This document shows, piece after piece, positions 22,681 to 35,205 of a DNA stretch of 64,000 nucleotides (the first letter of the stretch is position 1; every line of letters begins with the position of its first letter). This DNA is from Marthasterias glacialis (taxonomy: Eukaryota > Echinodermata > Asteroidea > Forcipulatida > Asteriidae): NCBI GenBank assembly GCA_911728455.2, contig OU452223.1, positions 2,688,174-2,752,173 on the forward strand, written 5' to 3'. Position numbers and translations under genes: made by a program. A model generated the notes under the pieces. That model searched no databases. It saw only the letters and a program-made list of their open reading frames with translations, and was not told the DNA's origin.

Positions 22681-23618
22681 AATTACTCAAGAAATAATGG
22701 GACTAGAGAGAAATTTCTTGTACCTGCAGTTAGCTGCCATAGTCCTGCATCCGAAAATCTAGTTTTCCCGGCCAGCCAGGGCCATCTTCCGCCTTGAAAC
22801 CACCAGGGAACGGGGCTGCTCCGAATGCGCTTCAAACGCCTGTCTAATGGCACTTTTGTACACGAAGCTGTAACAGAGTGAAAACAAGACTTAGCAACAG
22901 CTCTATCTCCCAAAGTAATGGCGGGAAACTGACAAGTCAGACACTGTTGGAAAGCCCTACTCATGGGCTTTCCGAAAATGCCAGTATTGGAGCTGTGGAT
23001 TAAACAGGGAGGATGCCAGGGACGGCGGAGTCAGGACACCCCGAAAATGTCCAGTGCATACGGCCATGCTGTGTGTACGTCAACAATAGCCAAGGCCGCT
23101 ACGTGTGTGATGGACCGAAGCCAGCAAAAAAAAAAAAAAAACCTCCAAAAAAGAAGTCGGCAGCGCCAAGGCCAATTACTCAAGAAATAATGGGACTAGA
23201 AAGATATTTCTTGTACCTGCAGTTAGCTTCATTAGTCCTGCATCCGAAAATCTAGTTTTCCCGGCCAGCCAGGGCCATCTTCCGCCTTGAAACGACCAGG
23301 GAACGGGGCTGCTGCGAATGAGGCTCAAACGCCTGTCTAATGGCACTTTTGTACACGAAGCTGTAACAGAGTGAAAACAAGACTTAGCAACAGCTCTATC
23401 TCCCAAAGTAATGGCGGGAAACTGACAAGTCAGACACTTTTGGAAAGCCCTGCTCATGGGTTTTCCGAAAATGCCGGTCTTGGAGCTGTGGAATATACAG
23501 GAAGGAAGGATGCCAGGGACGGCAGAGTGAGGACACCCCGAAAATGTCCAGTGCATACGGCCATGCTGTTTGTACGTCAACAATAGCCAAGGCCGCTACG
23601 TGTGTGCTGGACCGAAGC

Positions 23619-23656
<38 letters not shown>

Positions 23657-26159
23657 GCCGAAAAGAGAAGTCGGCAGCGCCACGGCCAATTACTCAAGAA
23701 CTAATGGAACTAGAGAGAAATTTCTTGTACCTGCAGTTAGCTGCCATAGTCCTACATCCGAAAATCTAGTTTTCCCGGCCAGCCAGGGCCATCTTCCGCC
23801 TTGAAACGACCCAGGAACGGGGCTGCTCCGAATGCGCTTCAAACGCCTGTCTAATGGCACTTTTGTACACGAAGCTGTAACAGAGTGAAAACAAGACTTA
23901 GCAACAGCGCTATCTCCCAAAGTATTGGCGGGAAACTGACAAGTCAGACACTGTTGGAAAGCCCTGCTCATGGGCTTTCCGAAAATGCCAGTATTGGAGC
24001 TGTGAAACAAACAGGGAGGATGCCAGGGACGGCGGAGTGAGGACACCCCGAAAATGTCCAGTGCATACGGCCATGCTGTGTATACGTCAACAATAGCCAA
24101 GTCCGCTACGTGTGTGCTGGAACGAAGCCAGCAAAAAAAAAAAAAAAAAACGCCAAAAAAGAAGTCGGCAGCGCCAAGGCCAATTACTCAAGAAATAATG
24201 GGACTAGAGAGAAATTTCTTGTACCTGCAGTTAGCTGCCATAGTCCTGCATCCGAAAATCTAGTTTTCCCGGCCAGCCAGGGCCATCTTCGGCCTTGAAA
24301 CGACCAGGGAACGGGGCTGCTCCGAATGCGCTTCAAACGCATGTCTAATGGCACTTTTGTACACGAAGCTGTAACAGAGTGAAAACAAGATTTAGCAACA
24401 GCTCTATCTCCCAAAGTAATGGCGGGAAACTGACAAGTCAGACACTGTTGGAAAGCCCTGCTCATGGGCTTTCCGAAAATGCCGGTCTTGGAGCTGTGGA
24501 ATAAACAGGGAGGATGCCAGGGACGGCGGAGTGAGGACACCCCGAAAATGTCCAGTGCATACGGCCATGCTGTGTGTACGTCAACAATAGCCAAGGCCTC
24601 TACGTGTGTGATGGACCGAAGCCAGCAAGCAAAAAAAAAAAAAACCGCCAAAAAAGAAGTCGGCAGCGCCAAGGCCAATTACTCAAAAAATAATGGGACT
24701 AGAGAGAAATTTCTTGTACCTGCAGTTAGCTGCCATAGTCCTGCATCCGAAAATCTAGTTTTCCCGGCCAGCCAGGGCCATCTTCCGCCTTAAGACGACC
24801 AGGGAACGGGGCTGCTCCGAATGCGCTTCAAACGCCTGTCTAATGGCACTTTTGTACACGAAGCTGTAACAGAGTGAAAACAAGACTTAGCAACAGCTCT
24901 ATCTCCCAAAGTAATGGCGGAAAACTGACAAGTCAGACACTGTTGGAAAGCCCTGCTCATGGGCTTTCCGAAAATGATAGTATTGGAGCTGTGGATCAAA
25001 CAGGGAGGATGCCAGGGACGGCGGAGTGAGGACACCCCGAAAATGTCCAGTGCATACGGCCATGCTGTGTATACGTCAACAATAGCCAAATCCTCTACGT
25101 GTGTGCTGGAACGAAGCCAGCAAAAAAAAAAAAAAACACGCCGAAAAGAGAAGTCGGCAGCGCTACAGCCAATTACTCAAGAAATAATGGGATTAGAGAG
25201 AAATTTCTTGTACCTGCAGTTAGCTGCCATAGTCCTGCATCCGAAAATCTAGTTTTCCCGGCCAGCCAGGGCCATCTTTGGCCTTGAAACGACCAGGGAA
25301 CGGGGCTGCTCCGAATGCGCTTCAAACGCCTGTCTAATGGCACTTTTGTACACGAAGCTGTAACAGAGTGAAAACAAGATTTAGCAACAGCTCTATCTCC
25401 CAAAGTAATGGCGGGAAACTGACAAGTCAGACACTGTTGGAAAGCCCTGCTCATGGGCTTTCCGAAAATGCAATCTTGGAGCTGTGGAATAAACAGGGAG
25501 GATGCCAGGGACGGCGGAGTGAGGACACCCCGAAAATGTCCAGTGCGTACGGCAATGCTGTGTGTACGTCAACAATAGCCAAGGCCGCTACAGGTGTAAT
25601 GGACCGAAGCCAGCAAGCAAAAAAAAAAAAACCGCCAAAAAAGAAGTCGGCAGCGCTAAGGCCAATTACTCAAGAAATAATGGGACTAGAGAGAAATTTC
25701 TTGTACCTGCAGTTAGCTGCCATAGTCCTGCATCCGAAAATCTAGTTTTCCCGGCCAGCCAGGGCCATCTTCCGCCTTGAAACGACCAGGGAACGGGGCT
25801 GCTCCGAATGCGCTTCAAACGCCTGTCTAATGGCACTTTTGTACACGAAGCTGTAACAGAGTGAAAACAAGACTTAGCAACAGCTCTATCTCCCAAAGTA
25901 ATGGCGGAAAACTGACAAGTCAGACACTGTTGGAAAGCCCTGCTCATGGGCTTTCCGAAAATGATAGTATTGGAGCTGTGGATCAAACAGGGAGGATGCC
26001 AGGGACGGCGGAGTGAGGACACCCCGAAAATGTCCAGTGCATACGGCCATGCTGTGTGTACGTCAACAATAGCCAAGGCCGCTACGTGTGTGATGGACCG
26101 AAGCCAGCAAAAAAAAAAAAAAAAAAAACGCCAAAAAAGAAGTCGGCAGCGCCAAGGCC

Positions 26160-26326
26160 AATTACTCAAGAAATAATGGGACTAGAGAGAAATTTCTTGT
26201 ACCTGCAGTTAGCTGCCATAGTCCTGCATCCGAAAAACGTCAACAATAGCCAAGGCCGCTACGTGTGTGATGGACCAAAGCCAGAAAAAAAAAAACGCCA
26301 AAAAAGAAGTCGGCAGCGCCAAGGCC
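26160..26326 (+). repeat. Truncated 166-bp satellite unit, copy 4
   Basis: Same junction as copies 1-3. It matches copy 2 in its following unit (ccaatcttgg variant). Confidence 0.9.
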
Positions 26327-29300
26327 AATTACTCAAGAAATAATGGAACTAGAGAGAAATTTCTTGTACCTGCAGTTAGCTGCCATAGTCCTGCATCCGA
26401 AAATCTAGTTTTCCCGGCCAGCCAGGGCCATCTTCCGCCTTGAAACGACCAGGGAACGGGGCTGCTCCGAATGCGCTTCAAACGCCTGTCTAATGGCACT
26501 TTTGTACACGAAGCTGTAACAGAGTGAAAACAAGATTTAGCAACAGCTCTATCTCCCAAAGTAATGGCGGGAAACTGACAAGTCAGACACTGTTGGAAAG
26601 CCCTGCTCATGGGCTTTCCGAAAATGCCAATCTTGGAGCTGTGGAATAAACAGGGAGGATGCCAGGGACGGCGGAGTGAGGACACCCCGAAAATGTCCAG
26701 TGCGTACGGCAATGCTGTGTGTACGTCAACAATAGCCAAGGCCGCTACGTGTGTGATGGACCGAAGCCAGCAAGCAAAAAAAAAAAACCGCCAAAAAAGA
26801 AGTCGGCAGCGCTAAGGCCAATTACTCAAGAAATAATGGGACTAGAGAGAAATTTCTTGTACCTGCAGTTAGCTGCCATAGTCCTGCATCCGAAAATCTA
26901 GTTTTCCCGGCCAGCCAGGGCCATCTTCCGCCTTGAAACGACCAGGGAACGGGGCTGCTGCGAATGAGGCTCAAACGCCTGTCTAATGGCACTTTTGTAC
27001 ACGAAGCTGTAACAGAGTGAAAACAACATTTAGCAACAGCTCTATCTCCCAAAGTAATGGCGGGAAACTGACAAGTCAGACACTGTTGGAAAGCCCTGCT
27101 CATGGGCTTTCCGAAAATGCTAGTATTGGAGCTGTGGATCAAACAGGGAGGATGCCAGGGACGACGGAGTGAGGACAACCCGAAAATGTCCAGTGCATAC
27201 GGCCATGCTGTGTGTACGTCAACAATAGCCAAGGCCGCTACGTGTGTGATGGACAGAAGCCAGCAAAAAAAAAAAAAAAACGCCAAAAAAGAAGTCGGCA
27301 GCGCCAAGGCCAATTACTCAAGAAATAATGGGACTAGAGAGAAATTTCTTATACCTGCAGTTAGCTGCCATAGTCCTGCATCCCAAAATCTAGATTTCCT
27401 GGCCAGCCAGGGCCATCTTCCGCCTTGAAACGACCAGGGAACGGGGCTGCTCCGAATGCGCTTCAAACGCCTGTCTAATGGCACTTTTGTACACGAAGCT
27501 GTAACAGAGTGAAAACAAGACTTAGCAACAGCTCTATCTCCCAAAGTAATGGCGGGAAACTGACAAGTCAGACACTTTTGGAAAGCCCTGCTCATGGGCT
27601 TTCCGAAAATGCCGGTCTTGGAGCTGTGGAGTAAACAGGGAGGATGCCAGGGACGGCGGAGTAAGGACACCCCGAAAATGTCCAGTGCATACGGCCATGC
27701 TGTGTGTACATCAACAAAGCCAAGGCCGCTACCTGTGTGCTGGACCGAAGCCAGCAAAAAAAAAAAAAAAAAAAACCGCCAAAAAAGAAGTCGGCAGCGC
27801 CAAGGCCAATTACTCAAGAAATAATGGGACTAGAGAGAAATTTCTTGTACCTGCAGTTAGCTGCCATAGTCCTGCATCCGAAAATCTAGTTTTCCCGGAT
27901 AGCCAGGGCCATCTTCCGCCTTGAAACGACCAGGGAACGGGGCTGCTCCGAATGCGCTTCAAACGCCTGTCTAATGGCACTTTTGTACACGAAGCTGTAA
28001 CAGAGTGAAAACAAGACTTAGCAACAGCTCTATCTCCCAAAGTAATGGCGGGAAACTGACAAGTCAGACACTGTTGGAAAGCCCTGCTCATGGGCTTTCC
28101 GAAAATGCCGGTATTGGAGCTGTGGATCAAACAGGGAGGATGCCAGGGACGGCGGAGTGAGGACACCCCGAAAATGTCCAGTGCATACGGCCATGCTGTG
28201 TGTACGTCAACAATAGCCAAGGCCGCTACGTGTGTGATGGACGGAGGCCAGCAAAAACAAAAAAAAAACCGCCAAAAAAGAAGTCGGCAGCGCCAAGGCC
28301 AATTACTCAAGAAATAATGGGACTAGAGAGAAATTTCTTGTACCTGCAGTTAGCTGCCATACTCCTGCATCCCAAAATTAAGATTTCCCGGCCAGCCAGG
28401 GCCATCTTCCGCCTTGAAACGACCAGGGAACGGGGCTGCTCCGAATGCGCTTCAAACGCCTGTCTAATGGCACTTTTGTACACGAAGCTGTAACAGAGTG
28501 AAAACAAGACTTAGCAACAGCTCTATCTCCCAAAGTAATGGCGGGAAACTGACAAGTCAGACACTTTTGGAAAGCCCTGCTCATGGGCTTTCCGAAAATG
28601 CCGGTCTTGGAGCTGTGGATTAAACAGGGAGGATGCCAGGGACGGCGGAGTGAGGACACCCCGAAAATGTCCAGTGCATACGGCCATGCTGTGTGTACGT
28701 CAACAATAGCCAAGGCCGCTACCTGTGTGCTGGACCGAAGCCAGCAAAAAAAAAAAAAAAAAAAAACCGCTAAAAAAGAAGTCGGCAGCGCCAAGGCCAA
28801 TTACTCAAGAAATAATGGGACTAGAGAGGAATTTCTTGTACCTGCAGTTAGCTGCCATAGTCCTGCATCCGAAAATCTAGTTTTCCCGGACAGCCAGGGC
28901 CATCTTCCGCCTTGAAACGACCAGGGAACGGGGCTGCTCCGAATGCGCTTCAAACGCCTGTCTAATGGCACTTTTGTACACGAAGCTGTAACAGAGTGAA
29001 AACAAGACTTAGCAACAGCTCTATCTCCCAAAGTAATGGCGGGAAACTGACAAGTCAGACACTTTTGGAAAGCCCGGCTCATGGGCTTTCCGAAAATGCC
29101 GGTCTTGGAGCTGTGGAGTAAACAGGGAGGATGCCAGGGACGGCGGAGTGAGGACACCCCGAAAATGTCCAGTGCATACGGCCATGCTGTGTGTACGTCA
29201 ACAATAGCCAAGGCCGCTACGTGTGTGATGGACCGAGGCCAGCAAAAAAAAAAAAAAACCGCCAAAAAAGAAGTCGGCAGCGCCAAGGCCAATTACTCAA

Positions 29301-32300
29301 GAAATAATGGGACTAGAGAGGAATTTCTTGTACCTGCAGTTAGCTGCCATAGTCCTGCATCCGAAAATCTAGATTTCCCGGCCAGCCAGGGCCATCTCCC
29401 GCCTTGAAACGACCAGGGAACGGGCTGCTCCGAATGCACTTCAAACGCCTGTCTAATGGCACTTTTGTACACGAAGCTGTAACAGAGTGAAAACAAGACT
29501 TAGCAACAGCTCTATCTCCCAAAGTAATGGCGGGAAACTGACAAGTCAGACACTGTTGGAAAGCCCTGCTGATGGGCTTTCCAAAAATGCCGGTCTTGGA
29601 GCTGTGGAATAAACAGGGAGGATGCCAGGGACGGCGGAGTGAGGACACCCCGAAAATGTCCAGTGCATACGGCCATGCTGTGTGTACGTCAACAATAGCC
29701 AAGGCCGCTACGTGTGTGATGGACCGAGGCCAGCAAAAAAAAAAAAACCGCCAAAAGGAAGTCGGCAGCGCCAAGGCCAATTACTCAAGAAATAATGGGA
29801 CTAGAGAGAAATTTCTTGTACCTGCAGTTAGCTGCCATAGTCTTGCATCCGAAAATCTAGTTTTCCCGGCCAACCAGGGCCATCTTCCGCCTTGAAACGA
29901 CCAGGGAACGGGGCTGCTCCGAATGTGCTTCAAACGCCTGTCTAATGGCACTTTTGTACACGAAGCTGTAACAGAGTGAAAACAAGACTTAGCAACAGCT
30001 CTATCTCCCAAAGTAATGGCGGGAAACTGACAAGTCAGACACTGTTGGAAAGCCCTGCTCATGGGCTTTCCGAAAATGCCGGTCTTGGAGCTGTGGAATA
30101 AACAGGGAGGATGCCAGGGACGGCGGAGTGAGGACACCCCGAAAATGTCCAGTGCATACGGCCATGCTGTGTGTACGTCAACAATAGCCAATGCCGCTAC
30201 GTGTGTGATGGACCGAAGCCAGCAAAAAAAAAAAAAAAACGCCAAAAAAGCAGTCGGCAGCGCCAAGGCCAATTACTCAAGAAATAATGGGACTAGAGAG
30301 TAATTTCTTGTACCTGCAGTTAGCTGCCATAGTCCTGCATCCCAAAATCTAGATTTCCCGGCAAGTCAGGGCCATCTTCCGCCTTGAAACGACCAGGGAA
30401 CGGGGCTGCTCCGAATGCGCTTCAAACGCCTGTCTAATGGCACTTTTGTACACGAAGCTGTAACAGAGTGAAAACAAGACTTAGCAACAGCTCTATCTCC
30501 CAAAGTAATGGCGGGAAACTGACAGGTCAGACACTGTTGGAAAGCCCTGCTCATGGGCTTTCCAAAAATGCCAGTATTAGAGCTGTGGATTAAACAGGGA
30601 GGATGCTAGGGACGGCGGAGTGAGGACACCCCGAAAATGTCCAGTGCATACGGCCATGCTGTGTGTACGTCAACAATAGCCAATGCCGCTACGTGTGTGA
30701 TGGACCGAGGCCAGCAAAAAAAAAAAAAACCGCCAAAAAAGAAGTCGGCAGCGCCAAGGCCAATTACTCAAGAAATAATGGGACTAGAGAGATATTTCTT
30801 GTACCTGCAGTTAGCTGCCATAGTCCTGCATCCGAAAATCTAGATTTCCCGGCCAGCCAGGGCCATCTTCCGCCTTGAAACGACCAGGGAACGGGGCTGC
30901 TCCGAATGCGCTTCAAACGCCTGTCTAATGGCACTTTTGTACACGAAGCTGTAACAGAGTGAAAACAAGACTTAGCAACAGCTTTATCTCCCAAAGTAAT
31001 GGCGGGAAACTGACAGGTCAGACACTGTTGGAAAGCCCTGCTCATGGGCTTTCCAAAAATGCCAGTATTAGAGCTGTGGATTAAACAGGGAGGATGCTAG
31101 GGACGGCGGAGTGAGGACACCCCGAAAATGTCCAGTGCATACGGCCATGCTGTGTGTACGTCAACAATAGCCAAGGCCGCTACGTGTGTGATGGACCGAG
31201 GCCAGCAAAAAAAAAAAAAAAACGCCAAAAAGAAGTCGGCAGCGCCAAGGCCAATTACTCAAGAAATAATGGGACTAGAGAGAAATTTCTTGTACCTGCA
31301 GTTAGCTGCCATAGTCCTGCATCCGAAAATGTAGTTTCTCCGGCCAGCCAGGGCCATCTTCCGCCTTGAAACGACCAGGGAACGGGGCTGCTCCGAATGT
31401 GCTTCAAACGCCTGTCTAATGGCACTTTTGTACACGAAGCTGTAACAGAGTGAAAACAAGACTTAGCAACAGCTCTATCTCCCAAAGTAATGGCGGGAAA
31501 CTGACAAGTCAGACACTTTTGGAAAGCCCTGCTCATGGGCTTTCCGAAAATGCCGGTCTTGGAGCTGTGGAATAAACAGGGAGGATGCCAGGGACGGCGG
31601 AATGAGGACACCCCGAAAATGTCCAGTGCATACGGCCATGCTGTGTGTACGTCAACAATAGCCAAGGCCGCTACGTGTGTGATGGACCGAAGCCAGCAAA
31701 AAAAAAAAAAAAAACGCCAAAAAAGAAGTCGGCAGCGCCAAGGCCAATTACTCAAGAAATAATGGGACTAGAGAGAAATTTCTTGTACCTGCAGTTAGCT
31801 GCCATAGTCCTGCATCCCAGAATCTAGATTTCCCGGCCAGCCAGGGCCATCTTCCGCCTTGAAACGACCAGGGAACGGGGCTGCTCCGAATGCGCTTCAA
31901 ACGCCTGTCTAATGGCACTTTTTTACACGAAGCTGTAACAGAGTGAAAACAAGACTTAGCAACAGCTCTATCTCCCAAAGTAATGGCGGGAAACTGACAA
32001 GTCAGACACTTTTGGAAAGCCCTGCTCATGGGCTTTCCGAAAATGCCGGTCTTGGAGCTGTGGAGTAAACAGGGAGGATGCCAGGGACGGCGGAGTGAGG
32101 ACACCCCGAAAATGTCCAGTGCATACGGCCATGCTGTGTGTACGTCAACAATAGCCAAGGCCGCTACGTGTGTGATGGACCGAAGGCAGGAAAAAAAAAA
32201 AAAAAAAACCCGCCAAAAAAGAAGTCGGCAGCGCCAAGGCCAATTACTCAAGAAATAATGGGACTAGAGAGAAATTTCTTGTACCTGCAGTTAGCTGCCA

Positions 32301-35205
32301 TAGTCCTGCATCCGAAAATTTAGATTTCCCGGCCAGCCAGGGCCATCTTCCGCCTTGAAACGACCAGGGAACGGGGCTGCTCCGAATGCGCTTCAAACGC
32401 CTGTCAAATGGCACTTTTGTACACGAAGCTGTAACAGAGTGAAAACAAGACTTAGCAACAGCTCTATCTCCCAAAGTAATGGCGGGAAACTGACAAGTCA
32501 GACACTGTTGGAAAGCCCTGCTCATGGGCTTTCCGAAAATGCCGGTCTTGGAGCTGTGGAATAAACAGGGAGGATGCCAGGGACGGCGGAGTGAGGACAC
32601 CCCGAAAATGTCCAGTGCATACGGCCATGCTGTGTGTACGTCAACAATAGCCAAGGCCGCTACGTGTGTGATGGACAGAAGCCAGCAAAAAAAAAAAAAA
32701 AAACCCGCCAAAAAAGAAGTCGGCAGCGCCAAGGCCAATTACTCAAGAAATAATGGGACTAGAGAGAAATTTCTTGTACCTGCAGTTAGCTGCCATAGTC
32801 CTGCATCCGAAAATGTAGATTTCCCGGCCAGCCAGGGCCATCTTCCGCCTTGAAACGACCAGGGAACGGGGCTGCTCCGAATGCGCTTCAAACGCCTGTC
32901 AAATGGCACTTTTGTACACGAAGCTGTAACAGAGTGAAAACAAGACTTAGCAACAGCTCTATCTCCCAAAGTAATGGCGGGAAACTGACAAGTCAGACAC
33001 TGTTGGAAAGCCCTGCTCATGGGCTTTCCGAAAATGCCGGTCTTGGAGCTGTGGATCAAACAGGGAGGATGCCAGGGACGGCGGAGTGAGGACACCCCGA
33101 AAATGTCCAGTGCATACGGCCATGCTGTGTGTACGTCAACAATAGCCAAGGCCGCTACGTGTGTGATGGACCGAAGCCAGCAAAAAAAAAAAAAAAAACC
33201 CGCCAAAAAAGAAGTCGGCAGCGCCAAGGCCAATTTCTCAAGAAATAATGGGACTAGAGAGAAATTCCTTGTACCTGCAGTTAGCTGCCATAGTCCTGCA
33301 TCCAAAAATTTAGTCTCCCGGCCAGCCAGGGCCATCTTCCGCCTTGAAACGACCAGGGAACGGGGCTGCTCCGAATGCGCTTCAAACGCCTGTCTAATGG
33401 CACTTTTGTACACGAAGCTGTAACAGAGTGAAAACAAGACTTAGCAACAGCTCTATCTCCCAAAGTAATGGCGGGAAACTGACAAGTCAGACACTGTTGG
33501 AAAGCCCTGCTCATGGGCTTTCCGAAAATGCCGGTCTTGGAGCTGTGGAATAAACAGGGAGGATGCAAGGGACGGCGGAGTGAGGACACCCCGAAAATGT
33601 CCAGTGCATACGGCCATGCTGTGTGTACGTCAACAATAGCCAAGGCCGCTACGTGTGTGATGGACCGAAGCCAGCAAAAAAAAAAAAAAACCGCCAAAAA
33701 AGAAGTCGGCAGCGCCAAGGCCAATTACTCAAGAAATAATGGGACTAGAGAGAAATTTCTTGTACCTGCAGTTAGCTGCCATAGTCCTGCATCCGAAAAT
33801 GTAGATTTCCCGGCCAGCCAGGGCCATCTTCCGCCTTGAAACGACCAGGGAACGGGGCTGCTCCGAATGCGCTTCAAACGCCTGTCAAATGGCACTTTTG
33901 TACACGAAGCTGTAACAGAGTGAAAACAAGACTTAGCAACAGCTCTATCTCCCAAAGTAATGGCGGGAAACTGACAAGTCAGACACTGTTGGAAAGCCCT
34001 GCTCATGGGCTTTCCGAAAATGCCGGTCTTGGAGCTGTGGAATAAACAGGGAGGATGCCAGGGACGGCGGAGTGAGGACACCCCGAAAATGTCCAGTGCA
34101 TACGGCCATGCTGTGTGTACGTCAACAATAGCCAAGGCCGCTACGTGTGTGATGGACCGAAGCCAGCAAAAAAAAAAAAAAAAAACCGCCAAAAAAGAAG
34201 TCGGCAGCGCCAAGGCCAATTACTCAAGAAATAATGGGACTAGAGAGAAATTTCTTGTACCTGCAGTTAGCTGCCATAGTCCTGCATCCGAAAATCTAGA
34301 TTTCCCGGCCAGCCAGGGCCATCTTCCGCCTTGAAACGACCAGGGAACGGGGCTGCTCCGAATGCGCTTCAAACGCCTGTCTAATGGCACTTTTGTACAC
34401 GAAGCTGTAACAGAGTGAAAACAAGACTTAGCAACAGCTCTATCTCCCAAAGTAATGGCGGGAAACTGACAAGTCAGACACTGTTGGAAAGCCCTGCTCA
34501 TGGGCTTTCCGAAAATGCCAGTATTAGAGCTGTGGATTAAACAGGGAGGATGCTAGGGACGGCGGAGTGAGGACACCCCGAAAATGTCCAGTGCATACGG
34601 CCATGCTGTGTGTACGTCAACAATAGCCAATGCCGCTACGTGTGTGATGGACCGAAGCCAGCAAAAAAAAACAAAAAAAAAAACGCCAAAAAAGAAATCG
34701 GCAGCGCCAAGGCCAATTACTCAAGAAATAATGGGACTAGAGAGAAATGTCTTGTACCTGCAGTTAGCTGCCATAGTCCTGCATCCGAAAAGTTAGATTT
34801 CCCGGCCAGCCAGGGCCATCTTCCGCCTTGAAACGACCAGGGAACGGGGCTGCTCCGAATGCACTTCAAACGCCTGTCTAATGGCACTTTTGTACACGAA
34901 GCTGTAACAGAGTGAAAACAAGACTTAGCAACAGCTCTATCACCCAAAGTAATGGCGGGAAACTGACAAGTTAGACACTGTTGGAAAGCCCTGCTCATGG
35001 GCTTTCCGAAAATGCCGGTCTTGGAGCTGTGGAATAAACAGGGAGGATGCCAGGGACGGCGGAGTGAGGACACCCCGAAAATGTCCAGTGCATACGGCCA
35101 TGCTGTGTGTACGTCAACAATAGCCAAGGCCGCTACGTGTGTGATGGACCGAGGCCAGCAAAAAAAAAAAAAACCGCCAAAAAAGAAGTCGGCAGCGCCA
35201 AGGCC

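Larger units (their letters stand above)
15739..27370 (+). repeat. Long duplicated block, about 6.8 kb apart
   Basis: The block 15739-20090 recurs at 22516-27370. Unit starts pair with offsets of 6774-6780 (16400 with 23174, 16913 with 23688, 17404 with 24182, 18391 with 25171). After 25664 the second copy has one extra full unit and the offset becomes about 7276. Shared rare variants include both truncated units, a 33-A tract (16849-16881 and 23623-23655), gctgcgaatgagg, aacaacatttagc (19744 and about 27022) and ttcttatacc. The match ends just after the last of these. Confidence 0.85.
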
